DNA from: Brachypodium distachyon
Taxonomy: Eukaryota; Streptophyta; Magnoliopsida; Poales; Poaceae
Length of the DNA stretch: 64,000 nucleotides
Assembly (NCBI RefSeq): GCF_000005505.3
Contig: NC_016131.3
Location: forward strand, 60,435,355 to 60,499,354
Direction: 5' to 3'
Part shown: positions 12,571 to 24,381 of the stretch, piece by piece
How positions within the stretch are numbered: the stretch's first letter is position 1
Layout: the number at the start of each line of letters is the position of its first letter
The notes under the pieces: model-generated
What the model was told of the DNA's origin: nothing
The model's input: only the letters and a program-made list of their open reading frames with translations
Databases searched by the model: none
Position numbers and translations under genes: made by a program

Positions 12571-13855
12571 ATATACTTGGCTCTCTCTTCTCTTTTTTGC
12601 GAGGAATACTCAGCTCTCTCCTAACATAGGAGCATGTCATGCGCACACCACGAGGCGACTAAACTTGTTTTAAAAACATCGACTCACGCATGTCAACTTT
12701 ATTGAGTGTACAACAACCTCCTAATAAGACCGGCATACACGTGACCAAGAAACACAGCTTTACAGATGCCGAATGATCTCCAAAGAAAAACAAAAAAAAG
12801 AAAGAAATACCACAATATACCATGCCTTGCAAGGATGGATTTTTTGACGGAACCTCCTCGTCAAGAAGGCAGGGTGCTCCTGCAATTCATTAAGAAGAAT
12901 AGAATCGCTCTGTTTATAAGAAAAGCCGAGCCGAAAAACCGTACAATGCACGGCTTATTCAAGGAAAATCACACAAAAACCTTGACAGTGAGTATTACAA
13001 AGCAAATATGACAAACAATTCGCAACCGGAAAAAGTGAACCACCGCCCGCTCCAACGACGCCGAACAGGAGCAGCTCCTAACGCCATAAGAAGGTAGACA
13101 AAGCTGGGCCTCTCCGGCGACCGAAGCAAAGAAGAGGTCACCCCGACAGGTACAAAATGTGTGCGCCATCTCTAACCAAGTCCTAGCCACACTCACTGCA
13201 ACACCTCGACCACCGCCATACGAGGGCTCCAAAGACAACACCTCCCACCGTTGCCCGGTCCAGAAAACTGGATCTAAGCTTTCGCTCGGAGACACCTCCA
13301 TTGCCAGGGATGAGGTGCAAAGGGGATACACGACGATGCCTTCGAGAAGGAAAACTGCGTCCTCGGACACCATCGTCGACGGCAGCAACAAAGGCAGTGC
13401 AAGGCTTTCACTTCATCCACCAACAACCTACCGCAGACAGGAGGAAGATCGCAGCGAACCGAAAAGCTGAGGAAGATTGACCAAAGGCACCCTCCACCAC
13501 CGCTCCAGGACGCCGACGAAGCCCGCTAGATGCCACGAAGCCCAAAACCCACTGGTTGGTTGAGGGGGCGGTCGGGGTAGGAGGCGGCGGCGGCCGGGGT
13601 CGGGGGAGGGGTTGGCGGTGGCCCGGGTCGGGGTAGGGAGTGGCGGTGGCCAGGATTGGGGTCGGGGGCAGAAGAGAGAAGAGAGGAACAGAGGTGGGTT
13701 TGATCGGGGAGAGAAGAGAGCAGAGAGGGAGAGAAGAGAGGGGTGGCGGCGGGCTGAGGGAGAGAGAGAAGTGGTGGGCTGTGGGTGGGTCATTTATACC
13801 GTCCCCAGAAACCCTAAAAATGATGGGCCGGCCCAATTAAAGAGCTGGGCTTAGA
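12571..13855. other. Unassigned region with GC-rich island
   Basis: Sequence around 12840-12900 resembles an antisense retroposon 3' end: a T-rich start, then CCTCCTCGTCAAGAAGGC and GCAATTCATTAAGAAGAATA. From about 13000 to 13800 it is GC-rich with simple GGGTCGGGG-type repeats and open frames on both strands. No protein family was recognised and no gene is called. Confidence 0.4.
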
Positions 13856-14539
13856 CAGGCATCACTGGCGGGCCAAGCGTAACAACCCGTCACTAATGGC
13901 CTGAAAAATGAACTTTTGCATAACAAAAATGGGAAATAATTTTATTTAACCAAGCATTTGTAAACCTCTTTGGAAATATTGTTTGTCATGACAAGAAGCA
14001 CATTTTTTTAAAACATGGATACATTATCATGAACGATGGCATAAAAATTGACAAAAATTTGGTCATTTGGTTTAAACCTAAAGTTCAACGATCGACTATT
14101 ATGGGAAATAACAAGATTGTACCACATAAGCAATTTTTCAAATGTTACCATCTGATATTATTGTTCCATCATGTTAAGCAAGAAAAAATAAGACATCAGC
14201 AAAAAGAATCACATTTTTCTGATTTTTTATGAATTAGTTATGATTTTATCAATCTTCAAATGTCTCCAGGGGTCATCAGTGGCGGGCCTAGATTTAAAGC
14301 CCGCCACTGGTGTGCGTTTTTGTGAATTTTGTTATTCTTCACATAAAACCATTAGTGACGGGCCTCGCGCGCCCGTCACTGATGAGTGGTCATCAGTGGC
14401 GGGCGTACCACACCCGTTACTGATAAGGGGTCATCAGTGACGAGCGAGCACGCGACCGTCACTGATGCCACTCATCAGTGACGGGCGTGGAAGACCCGTC
14501 ACCGATGACTCGTCACATATAGACTGTTTTGTAGTAGTG
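13856..14539 (-). mobile_element. CACTA (En/Spm) transposon terminus
   Basis: The right edge at 14539 reads, on the minus strand, CACTACTACAAAACAG, a canonical CACTA terminal repeat. Inward of it is a subterminal array of inverted GTGGCGGGC/GTGACGGGC motifs. The opposite terminus with matching CACTA was not found, so this is a truncated or solo end. No transposase sequence is present. Confidence 0.82.
14277..14505. repeat. Subterminal hairpin array of the CACTA end
   Basis: Five consecutive short inverted repeats of the form (A)GTGRCGGGC..GCCCGYCACT, at about 14278-14309, 14353-14384, 14391-14424, 14431-14466 and 14473-14504. A related pair lies at 13862-13900. Subterminal motif arrays in CACTA elements are transposase binding sites by family knowledge. 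Confidence 0.8.
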
Positions 14540-15182
14540 ACAGCTCCTCCATCCACATCCAACCACAGATCCGGCGCCCTCACACCATGGATCCGGCGAC
14601 GCCCAACAGACCCACCGCCCTAGCCAACCCGCCGGCTCACTCCGGCCACCTCGCTGACACAAGCCCCCATGCCGCCCCGCAGGGACCCTGTTGTCCGCCC
14701 CCAATGGAACCGGGCATGAGGTCCCAGAGCCGCACGGAAGGCCAACCGGCAGGCCGCCGCCTCGTCGTGGACCCACCGCCTCGCACTGGAGCCACCGAAC
14801 TGGCGACACCATGGGGAAACGCGCCACCGCCAAGAAGGGGAAAGCCCCCCCCCCCCCCCTTGGGAGCTTTGCGGCATCCTCTGGCGGCGGTGAGGTGGGG
14901 GATGCATATCCTTAATTCTGTCGACGTATTTACGTATATACTTATTTTCTTGTGTAGGATCCTTGAGCTCGTATTTCTGCATATATTTTTTTTCTCTTGT
15001 GTTTCGCAGCGCGTGGATCACGACGATACATACTACTGAATCCGTACGGATAACTGGGAGCACAAACGAGCCCATTTTGAGGATGCAAAGCATTAAGCAT
15101 GCATCTCCGCATTTTAGAAACAATGTGAAAATCACAGCTGAACGTATACAACACGTTTCACATGTCCACTTAGAAAAAAAAA
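14540..15182. other. GC-rich flank of the CACTA end, no gene called
   Basis: From 14545 to about 14910 the sequence is GC-rich and open in several frames (Pro/Arg-rich conceptual products), with a 15-base C run at 14845-14859. After 14910 it becomes AT-rich. It may be an old gene fragment or captured sequence. No domain recognised. Confidence 0.35.
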
Positions 15183-15255
15183 CTCACTCCTATCCATAAC
15201 AAATGTCGGGGATTCAGTATAATTTTATACGAAATCTATTATGAATCGGAGGAAG
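15183..15255. mobile_element. Short Stowaway-like MITE
   Basis: 73-bp palindromic element: CTCACTCCTATCCATAACAAA opposes ATGAATCGGAGGAAG, followed by TA. It belongs to the short subfamily with the GTCGGGGATTCAGTA core. Confidence 0.7.
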
Positions 15256-16313
15256 TAGAAAATAAAGAAACAAAACAAACATGGAAAGTCATGTCCTTTT
15301 GTACTGTGTACAAAATCACATGACGATCGAGCTGGCTAGCTAATTTGTTCATTGCAGCTTCGTGAGAGCATAATCTCAACCCCACCTCATATGTCCTCTA
15401 GCGGCTTTGGAAGGTGCATTTTTTCCCCCCACGATCAACTGATCTGATTCCATATTATCAAGATAGCGGCTTTGGAAGGTGCATGTTAGTTCAACCACGT
15501 ACGATAGCAGATTGCGTTGGTTGCACCTACAACTAACACGTGCATATATCCATGGCCATCACACGACGGCCAGACGGAACTACTCGTAGTTAATTAATAG
15601 TACTCCATGCATTCCTTTATATCCATCATTACTGGCTTTAGTGGGCGTTCTTCAAGAAAGATTTTGGGTTTTTACTAGATCTAGGAATGACGGTACTGTA
15701 CACAAAACCGCGTTGTCGCTGATACGCGCAATAATCGACGTGCGTGTGCTTGCAGTCCCGGGGAGAAATGATTTAGATGGGTCCTTGCGAGGGGTCGCTT
15801 TACGCAGCAGGGGATGAGTATCCGGTCGTCTCTGCTGGCTGCCGCTCTCGACTCTCGAGAGATATCGCGTGCTAATTATGCATGGTAGCAGCGCAGCGCG
15901 GCCGGGATGTGCTTCAAAGTTTCTATCGGGCCGGAGCTGCCATGCATGTGGAGTAGAAATGATTCCGCGATCGTCCCGGCACTATGTAATACGGGTCAAT
16001 GATTAATGGCCCCGTTTGGTCTGGTCTAACTAAACTACCTCCCTCCTCCCCCAACCTGTCAGTGGGACCAGGCACTATTCGCCGTTTCTTCGACAGCATT
16101 ATTCTATTTCAAATGTTAGAAAAGTGCAAACAGATAGAACTATGGTGTAGAAACGTAGACATATTACAAGGGTGTGTCTAAGATAAGTTGACCGAGAAAT
16201 AAGAAAAACTATAAAATCTAAGTCATGTGTGAATCACAATCACATACAAATACCTAATTGCACATACAAAAAACTTAATGTGCAACTTACCCGGCTCAAA
16301 AGACTAAATTGTA
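15256..16313. other. Intergenic, no gene recognised
   Basis: No coding signal. A short direct repeat AGCGGCTTTGGAAGGTGCAT occurs at about 15401-15420 and 15466-15485. Confidence 0.45.
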
Positions 16314-16800
16314 TTCCGTCCGTCCAGAAACAAGTGAAACCAATTTGTCTAGATTTGTATATATCTAGACGTGTTTTAGTGCATAGATACATGCGAATCT
16401 AGATAAATCCGAGTCACTTATTTCTAGACGGAGAAAATACATTAGAAGAAGAGGTGATATGCAGCTTGCCCAAAAAACAAATACACTCAAGTCATAATCA
16501 TGTCCAGGGAGTCGTGTGCAACTCACATACAAAAAACTCAATTGCACATCAAAAGTTGGTCTTAGTGCATAACCAACCTCCAAAAAACTAAATTTTCACA
16601 TCATGAGGTCATGTGGTCAGGTGCAACTCACCTAAAAGAACTAAATTGCACATTAAGAACCTTAATGTGCAAGTCATAAAAAAAAAACTGCGCGCATTAA
16701 GAGATGAAAATAGCAAAAAAACAAACTCAATTGCACATAATTATAAGGTATGAGCAACTGACCCCAAAAAACTCAATTATACTATATGAGAAGCGATCTT
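16200..16800. repeat. Degenerate interspersed direct repeats
   Basis: A motif like GTGCAACTCAC..CAAAAAACTCAATTGCACAT recurs about six times with variable spacing, interrupted by the MITE at 16314-16437. Looks like decayed tandem or low-complexity repeat DNA of unknown origin. Confidence 0.55.
16314..16437. mobile_element. Stowaway MITE
   Basis: Left end TTCCGTCCGTCCAGAAACAAG pairs with the right end CTTATTTCTAGACGGAGAAAA, between TA dinucleotides. Internal TATCTAGACG..TAGATACATGCG core. It interrupts the degenerate repeat field. Confidence 0.82.
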
Positions 16801-17149
16801 GTGTAGTTGGTCTCAAAAACCTCTTATCCCTAGCTATTTTCAGGCAACATATTTAGAAAACCAAACAAAATGCACAGTTTCGAATCAAAGAAAAGAAAAA
16901 CCTGGAGTAGCCGAAGATATACACAGACCAGTAAACCCTTAGGGCCTCTTTAGTCAACAAATCGTACGGATTCTATTGGATTGTATGCCATGCAGACACA
17001 TAACATTAGTTTAAAATTTTTATGTGCTCATATTTTTCAATTTTATGATAAATAAAAAATTATCGAAAAAATATTTATTTGAAGAAACAATTATCTCAAA
17101 AGTTCATGACAAACCAATCATATACAATCAAAATGCTGAAACATATATA

Positions 17150-17385
17150 CTCCCTCCTTTTCACAAAGAATGGCGCGCACACATTTCAGTGTCGAACTTT
17201 CACAAACAATTAGACCACTAATATGTACACTATATGTTATAAAATTTATGCCGTTAGATCGTTTTTTTAAATACGGATCCAATGATATAATTTTATAGCA
17301 CCTAATTATCATATCATTAGTTTAGTTGTTGGTCAAAGTAAAACCTCAAAATGCCGTGCGTGCCAATCTTTGTGAAAGGAGAGAA
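17150..17385. mobile_element. Stowaway-type MITE, 236 bp
   Basis: Inverted ends CTCCCTCCTTTTCACAAAGA and TCTTTGTGAAAGGAGAGAA, extending about 35 bp with ATGGCGCGCAC / GTGCGTGCCA. TA lies at both borders. No coding capacity. Confidence 0.8.
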
Positions 17386-19514
17386 TACGTACCACATTGA
17401 ATGAGTGATTGGCAACAAGCAAGGTAATAGTAGTCTTAATAGGATGATCAGACCACCACAAACTAATTGTAAAGATAAAAGAATTCTATACTCGTTTGAT
17501 TCGTAAGATTGAAACTCGAGTGAATACGTAGCAGGAAAGAACGCACTTTATTGTACGGAGTATTAGTAAAGACACAGAAATTAATCATGCAAGACTACGC
17601 AACGAAATTTTGGTTTCCAGCGTCGTTTTTGTGGCAGCTCCACTGTCTTGCCGCCGTGGTCGACCCATGGACCAAGACTGCAGTTTGAGGCTTCCACCGG
17701 CCAATGACAACGACCAGCCTGTACTACTGTTTTGCTGGTGTGACTACACGCCAAACCTCACGGTGCCACCCCAAGTATATGCCTTCCTTTTCACAGCCAC
17801 ACACATGTTTCCTCCTTCATTTAATTTTTTTTTTAATTATGACTTACCTAATTAACTAAGAGAGAAAGGAGAAAAGACCAAACATGTAGCTATGAAGTAG
17901 GGTGCAAATACTTGGGGTGGCAGAGCCACCCCGTTAGACTAGATGGCACGAGCTAGGACAACACAAACCTCCTACTAGCTAACGTGAAGTTCACTGAAAA
18001 CTGCAAATCAATCCTCCAATTGAGAGAACCATATAGGTGCATCTATATCAATATCAATATATTAAGAAAAAAAAACCTGTGGCTGAACGTACATGCTCAA
18101 GGTCAGAAATTGCTCGATTGATTAGAGATTGAGTCGGATGGGTCCAACATGTTAAACTTGTCACACTCGTTAACATCTACTTCCCAGTCATCAAGCGAGG
18201 CCCCGCTCTGAGCATGGTCTTAACCCCAGCTTTAGAGCAAAGCGAGGTTAAAGAGGTTGAGAGTATCATCATTTAGGAACGCCAGCTCAAAATAAATAAA
18301 TAAATCATTTAGGAACACTGAATACATGCGGAAACACCCTTAAGTAAGACATAGAGGCTACAAGCCTACAACGACTTCCACTAACCACCGGAACAGGCCT
18401 GGTCATTGTTTGAGTCTCCACTATTTGCTACCTGTGTGTGTCAGCCGGTCGGCTAATTATACGTCAGTCAGCGCTTATAAGTTAGAAAGTTAGCTGGACA
18501 CTTCGTACGAACGAATAATCTTGTATGACAGCGATAGATCTCCTCATACATGGCACACCTTCGACTAAGACTAACTGCTGACAATTAGGGAGAATCCGAC
18601 GCTTTCTGACAACGACCAACACTCAATTTTCTACCTACATGGTCTGGTTTGATCTCTATTTTGTTTCTGATGCCCCTCAGCTGAAAACAGAAAACACCAA
18701 TAAGATCACTGCAGCAATTTGAGAGGATTTCCTACAATCCGCGGATTTCAACGAAAGTTACCCTTGTTGTCCATCAGTGGAGGTGGAGCTAATCAGTGTA
18801 CAAAATTGGGAAAGATACACATGGGAAACTTTGGGGACAGCTGCCCAGTTGCATCGCTTGTTCGGATCAGGGAATTGTCAAAGGACGACTTTACCTCTTG
18901 CAAGAAATCTTTGATCTCTGCGGTTGCCCAGAACAATGTATTTTTGCATGTAATAAACCATTTCATTGCAACAGGAGGGCATGTACTTCCGTCAAACAGA
19001 TTCCATAAGCAAAGTGGCGATAGATCATCAGATGCAAGGGAAATCAATGTCAGTAGATTAAAGTTTTACCTCTTATGAGACTATATTCGGGTAAAACAAA
19101 AGTAGAAGCACAAGCATATACTACCTAAGAAACAAAACAGCTGATAAATATCTAAAAACTGAGTACGACAAAGTTCCCAAGTAGGAGAAAGATGGGGCAA
19201 ACTTGATTCGGTATACCACATGCTTGAATTCATGGTCAGATCAGATTATCCAGATTTAATGTTGTCAGAAGAGATTTGCCCTTTGTATCTGCAAGTTAAG
19301 AATCAGTCAAGATGTTATGGAAACCCTGTGAGAAAACTGTGAACTACTTACCTCTTCTCAAGAGAAGTCTTTGAATTTGACACATTTCTCCCCATCGCTG
19401 ATGCTTTCCAGGAAAATTACGATCCTGATGGATCAGCCCAGCATTTTATTAAGTAAACAATAAACAATACACCGAACGAAATATGAGCCCAAAGTAGAGA
19501 CTTCGTCAGGAAAT
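17386..19514. other. Intergenic, no gene recognised
   Basis: Mixed-composition spacer. Open frames on both strands at 18719-19078 show no recognised domain. Segments could be exons of a degraded gene, but no consistent gene model was found. Confidence 0.4.
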
Positions 19515-20560
19515 CCCCAGGGTTGACCTTGTTTGGCAATTCTACTACGATAGTTGTGTCCCGCATTCCACTCCTAACAAGGGCTCCTTTTGGTGGATGG
19601 GAAGACATAATGAAGCTGGCTCGCAAATTCAGAAACTTTGGTTCATGTCAGGTTAAGGATAGATCATCCCTTTTCTGGAAAGATAATTGGAGTGGTGTAC
19701 TGGCTCAGCGTTTTCCTAGATGCTTTTCTTATGTCAAGGACAAGATTGTTTCGGTTCAGGAGGTTATGAAGATTTGCTGGATTTGTTCAGCCTCCCCCTT
19801 TCTGAACAGGCTTTCCAAGAGTTTCAAGATATTCAGTTAATCATAAATGAGACTCAGCTCACTGGCGACAATCTGGACGTTTGGACCTACCCATGGGGTA
19901 CTCGAGAATACTCGGCAAAAAAAATACTATAGGCTTCACTTCTCAGATCTTCCCACAGACAGACTTTTAAGCTGAGTGTGGAAAAGCAAATGTGTTCCGG
20001 AGGTGTTTGCTAGGCTGCTTATCAACGATCAATTAGATACAAAGGATATCATTACCAAGAGGCCACAGATAAAATTCTGCTTCATGTGTTCTTTGTGGAT
20101 CCAGCTCCCTCGAAGATAGTGATCGCTTATTTTTTGGATGTGTTTTTAGCAGAAAATTTTGGAGCAAGATTAGCATTTCTTGGGACTTGACTGTTGAAGG
20201 TAGCGATCACTTATTCTTTGGATGTATTTTTAGCAGAAATTGTTGGAGCAAGATCGGCATTTCTTGGGACTTGACTGTTGAAGATAGTGATCACTTATTC
20301 TTTGGCTGTGTTTTTAGCATAAATTCCAAAGATACTTTTAGGCTAACTTGCTTCATGGAGATCTTTATTTTGGCAGGCTGGCACATTTGGAAGCAACACA
20401 ATGATCTGGTTTTTGATAGAGAGGTCCCTATGATTCGCAGGTGGTACAATAGCCTTAAGCAGGAAGTCTTGTCCCAAACTGTTGGGTATAAGGAGGTAGT
20501 TCGTCCTGTTCTTCTAGATTGCTTTGCTTTGGTTGACTCTGTGACCTAATGGTCTGTGTT
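19515..20560 (+). mobile_element. LINE remnant (post-RT and zf-RVT part)
   Basis: Conceptual translation in shifting frames gives the familiar plant LINE order: a SFWWM segment, SLFWKDNWSG, LDLFSLPLSEQAFQEFQ, a TYPWGTREYSAKKIL stretch, and then a zf-RVT domain with DHLFFGCxFSRNxWSKI. The last open part (20187-20549) ends in WHIWKQHNDLVFDREV, the usual C-terminal region. Stops and frame changes show it is inactive. Part of the zf-RVT domain is repeated in tandem (20112-20325). Confidence 0.78.
20112..20325 (+). repeat. 84-bp in-frame tandem repeat inside the LINE
   Basis: Units start at 20112, 20196 and 20280; the third is partial (about 46 bp). Each encodes a 28-residue piece of the zf-RVT domain (DSDHLFFGC..FSRN.WSKI.ISWDLTVE). 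Units differ by only a few bases, so the duplication is fairly recent. Confidence 0.9.
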
Positions 20561-21254
20561 GTGTCTTGTCCCCTGCCCTCGGAGCCCCCCCCCTCCCCCC
20601 CTTTTCTAAATATTTAAAGTACATATATCTTTTCCTATTTAATATACCTCACCATCAGAGCCTCTCCTACAGATATTTCTAAAAAAATCACATTCTTTCA
20701 GGTTGTTGTTGACAAAGTGATCCGGTTCAATGAGCCTTCAACGTTGGCAAAGATAAAGAAAGAAGAAGGGCACATAAAGAGTTACTTTTCAACACCTGGT
20801 ACAACTGTGGACCATTGTCATCATACCCAGCAATTAACAAAGATACACCAAATGGTATTACACCACTGCATGAAACAAGGTACTGACGAAAATAATTATC
20901 ACATCAAATCTACAAGGAAAAAAGAGCCGACTTCATGTTTGAGTGCTTCAGAAATCAAAAAAAGCACAATCAACAATTATGTCCAGCATGCAGAGCATTC
21001 TAAAAAGGCATACTGGTGCAGATCTTAAATTTTATGAAGTCTGAACTGAACTTTCAGATAGAATGTTGTGAACGGGTTCAAGAAAAAATGACAGCAAGAA
21101 AATCTTATCAGGGTTATTATATGTGCAGCAAAACCAAACTAGTGATGTAGGTCATGTGGATCACATGGATAAATTAGGTCCTAAATAGTCATACTAAGTA
21201 GTGAATACAATATTCATTTATATCATTTTATGACCGGGATTCATTTAAATGATA
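20561..21254. other. Intergenic, unassigned ORF
   Basis: An ORF of 103 codons (+, 20717-21028) has no recognised domain and no supporting promoter or splice context. C/T-rich low-complexity lies at 20585-20605. No gene is called. Confidence 0.35.
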
Positions 21255-21459
21255 CTCCCTCTGATCCATAATAAGTGTCGGGCATTTAGTATTCCCTCCG
21301 TTTCATAATTCTTGTCTCAAATTTGCCAAAAAATGGTATCTATTCCTAAAAGGTGTCTAGATACATGTAAAATTTCGACAAGAATTATGGAACGGAGGTA
21401 GTACCAATTTGTATGAATTTTGTACTAAATCCCGGACACTTATTATGGATCAGAGGGAG
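21255..21459. mobile_element. Outer Stowaway MITE, interrupted
   Basis: Left part CTCCCTCTGATCCATAATAAG (21255-21289) and right part CTTATTATGGATCAGAGGGAG (to 21459) are inverse copies, between TA at 21253-21254 and 21460-21461. The two halves are split by a second MITE. Confidence 0.88.
21292..21401. mobile_element. Inner Stowaway MITE nested in the outer one
   Basis: 110-bp element starting TTCCCTCCGTTTCATAATTC and ending AATTATGGAACGGAGGTAG, flanked by TA at 21290-21291 and 21402-21403. It inserted into the older element of a different subfamily. Confidence 0.88.
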
Positions 21460-22159
21460 TAACAAGGAATTACTTGAGTCAAAACAAATTAGTGTTGCTA
21501 CATTGAGCTAACAGTTTATGTATGAAAACATAATGCAAATTATATAAGGTTTTCAATTGATAATAAAAATATCCAGCACCTTAATTCCTAATGAATAGAT
21601 TGGGCAGAACAATTTCATCATTTAATAATCTACTGAAATCAATGGAAATATACATCAACTTAAGTACTTAGCATTCCCATATTGTGTGGACTCCTGCATA
21701 ACATCAGTAGTTTCTCTTACTAGCTGTGGAACAGGTATGGCTTCCTGAATTTATTTATTTTCTTTACAAACTTAAGAAGTACGAAGCAGACGTTACAATA
21801 GTTGGTTCAAGACAATAGGACAGTTATTGGATAACATATACGACGTTTATTGACTACCAGGAATCGTTGTGCAGAGACCATGGGTGATTACTGATTACAA
21901 CTCATTCAAAGTGAACATTATTTTCCACAATATGGTACAACCAGAAGCAACAACAGTCTTCACTGTATCTAGCTTCATGATCAACTTACCTATATTGGCT
22001 TTCAGATTATCAGAATATAACAGTAGAAATGATTTATCATGTTTAGAAGTTTCATGCAATATACATATTCATGTAATATACATAATATGATAATGATACA
22101 TCTTATGAGACATTACTTCTATTTAACTTCTATTGTTGACTTGTTGGTTAATTTTCTAA

Positions 22160-22283
22160 CTCCCTCCGTCCAACAAAAGATGTCTCAAGTTTGTCAAAAT
22201 TTGGATGTATCTAGACATGACTTAGTGTATAGATGCATTCAAATTTAGTCAAAGATGAGACATCCTTTGTTGGACGGAGGAAG
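22160..22283. mobile_element. Stowaway MITE
   Basis: Ends CTCCCTCCGTCCAACAAAAG and CTTTGTTGGACGGAGGAAG are inverted, with TA close to both borders. Core GATGTATCTAGACATGACTTA. Confidence 0.85.
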
Positions 22284-24381
22284 TATTAGTTCCAAAGATG
22301 TTCCCTTGCATGCATTAATTTCTAGCCAGGAAAGGCATAGATTGAGGTTCACTAGGATTAAATGATGGCTTGGTTCAGTAGTAGTGCATCGTGCAATAAG
22401 GATCACATGATATTCTATTTCCTAAGACAATGAAACAGTAAGAATCATGCTGAGGATATATGTTTTTTCAACAAGTCCACAACATATTTAGCGAACATGT
22501 CAAACAAATTTAATCTCTAAAATACCTTACACGAATGATAATATTGATGTGCTTGCTTCCAACTTTTCCTCACCAAAGATGGAAAGCTGGACCCATGCCA
22601 CTGCAAACAACACAAGGTAAGCAAATGGACATATGCAACAAATAATTGAGAGTTGACAATCATCGATCTAGTCAAAGGTTAGTTTATAATAAATTAATCC
22701 ATAGTAAAGTTGTGAAATTGATAGTAAGATGCAACTAGAAGAGAAAACGAGCTCCAACTTGTAATGTTTGGATAATAATAGTAATAATAAAACTCAGTTT
22801 ATTTCTCAATGTCGCTTTGCTCCTGTGATCACCAACCTTCATTAGACTATTGGTGAACCTACTATACTTGTAGAGTTTATTTTGATGAGTATTGGCTTCT
22901 GCAGTACTGGTAGACGTCTGGAACACAGATAGAAATTCAAATTTGAAGATGACAAACTCCAATACATCAAGAAAATAAGAAGGGCGCAACGGTATAATTA
23001 TCAATATATTAACTTCAATTATCTAAATGCACGTATGTTGCTAAGGAATTAAAAGTATGTATTGCATGAGTTGCTTAAGTGCTAGTGTATTGCATGAATT
23101 ATTTAAACTTTAAACGCTTGTGCCCTCATATTTCCTAGTCGTGTTTTAAATAACAATTATCTCAAAATATACGTCAAATCAACTATAATCCCAAGACCGT
23201 GATACTGTAATCTATCACATAGAATCGGTCGCAACTACTGTGATTTACTAGCAGCCTAGGGACCAATCTTGGCGGAGTGAATGGGCAGCCACCAACTCTG
23301 ATCTTTAGAAAAGTAAAGATAGAGATAAAGATAATTTCCATGAACACTGAAGAAACCCTGGATGCTCTCAGCTTTCGTGCTAAGAGGTTACTCCAATATC
23401 TTCATTTCAGCATAATCTGTATTAAAACAGAGTGCAGAACAATGCACAAGAAAAATGTCATAAGAACACAATTTTGCCATGTCATTTGACTCAGATCAAA
23501 TAAACACAAGTGCACTGAAAAACTATTGCAGAGAAAATGGTATTTTGGCAATTGACAAGTTCCAACTATCAAACTATGCATCTCTATTCTTCGAAGGGGT
23601 ACGCATAGAGGCTTACCTGGTCCTATACACATGTCTGCATAAACAATATATCCTACAATCTAGAACCTACCATGCTTTTATAAGTGATTATAAACATAAT
23701 AACCAATCATGATTATTATTGATTGAACTGCTCTGTTGATTGGCTCCAATTCTTCCAATACTAAATTACAAAAGAACTTGATTACAGCAACTACATGTGG
23801 ACTAGATCCTAGATAGTAGCAAAGAAACCCAAACCACTTGTAGTTATCTTTATATACTTCTCCCACTAGACCCAAACCACTCAATTGAAGCCTGACACTC
23901 AATCTGCCAGCCTCTATAGGCACTCAGCAGCTCCAAATTCAGTCTCTCTGCACAACTCCATGTAACAATATGGATTAACCAGAGAACATCACCCAAACTA
24001 AGAGACGGGCCAAAACCCTAACCATATGCCCCAGGCACACTGAAGACCGACATTGGCCCTAACAGAACAGCACGGAAGGAAAGGATTAATCAGCGCACGG
24101 GAACCTCGATCTGGTTACAATCAATCTCAGGCGAGAGAGGGAGTGGGAGAGGGTGCAGAACCTCGAGGAGGTGAGGGATAAGGACTGGCTACGGCCATGG
24201 CCGGCGGCGGCGACGGTTACCCCAGGGTTCTTCCTCCAAAATTTCCTGCTATTTGATTCCGGTTGGGGTGGTGAGTGGAGATCAGACGGGTCGACGGCAG
24301 CCGTCCGATAAAACATGGATGATAAAACGAGAGGGAAGATGAGAGTCCGTGATAACTGATGCTCCCTCCGTCGGCTATCCA
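22284..24381. other. Region with possible cryptic exons, no gene called
   Basis: Minus-strand segments with plausible AG..GT borders occur (about 22838-22920 and 22545-22611), and 24060-24310 is a GC-rich stretch that could be a minus-strand 5' leader. The pieces do not join into a recognisable protein. They may belong to a low-conservation gene or a pseudogene. Confidence 0.3.

Noticed and set aside
14277..14505. Regular spaced repeats resembling a CRISPR array
   Set aside because: The repeats are inverted pairs adjacent to a CACTA terminal repeat in plant DNA, and there are no spacers of constant length.
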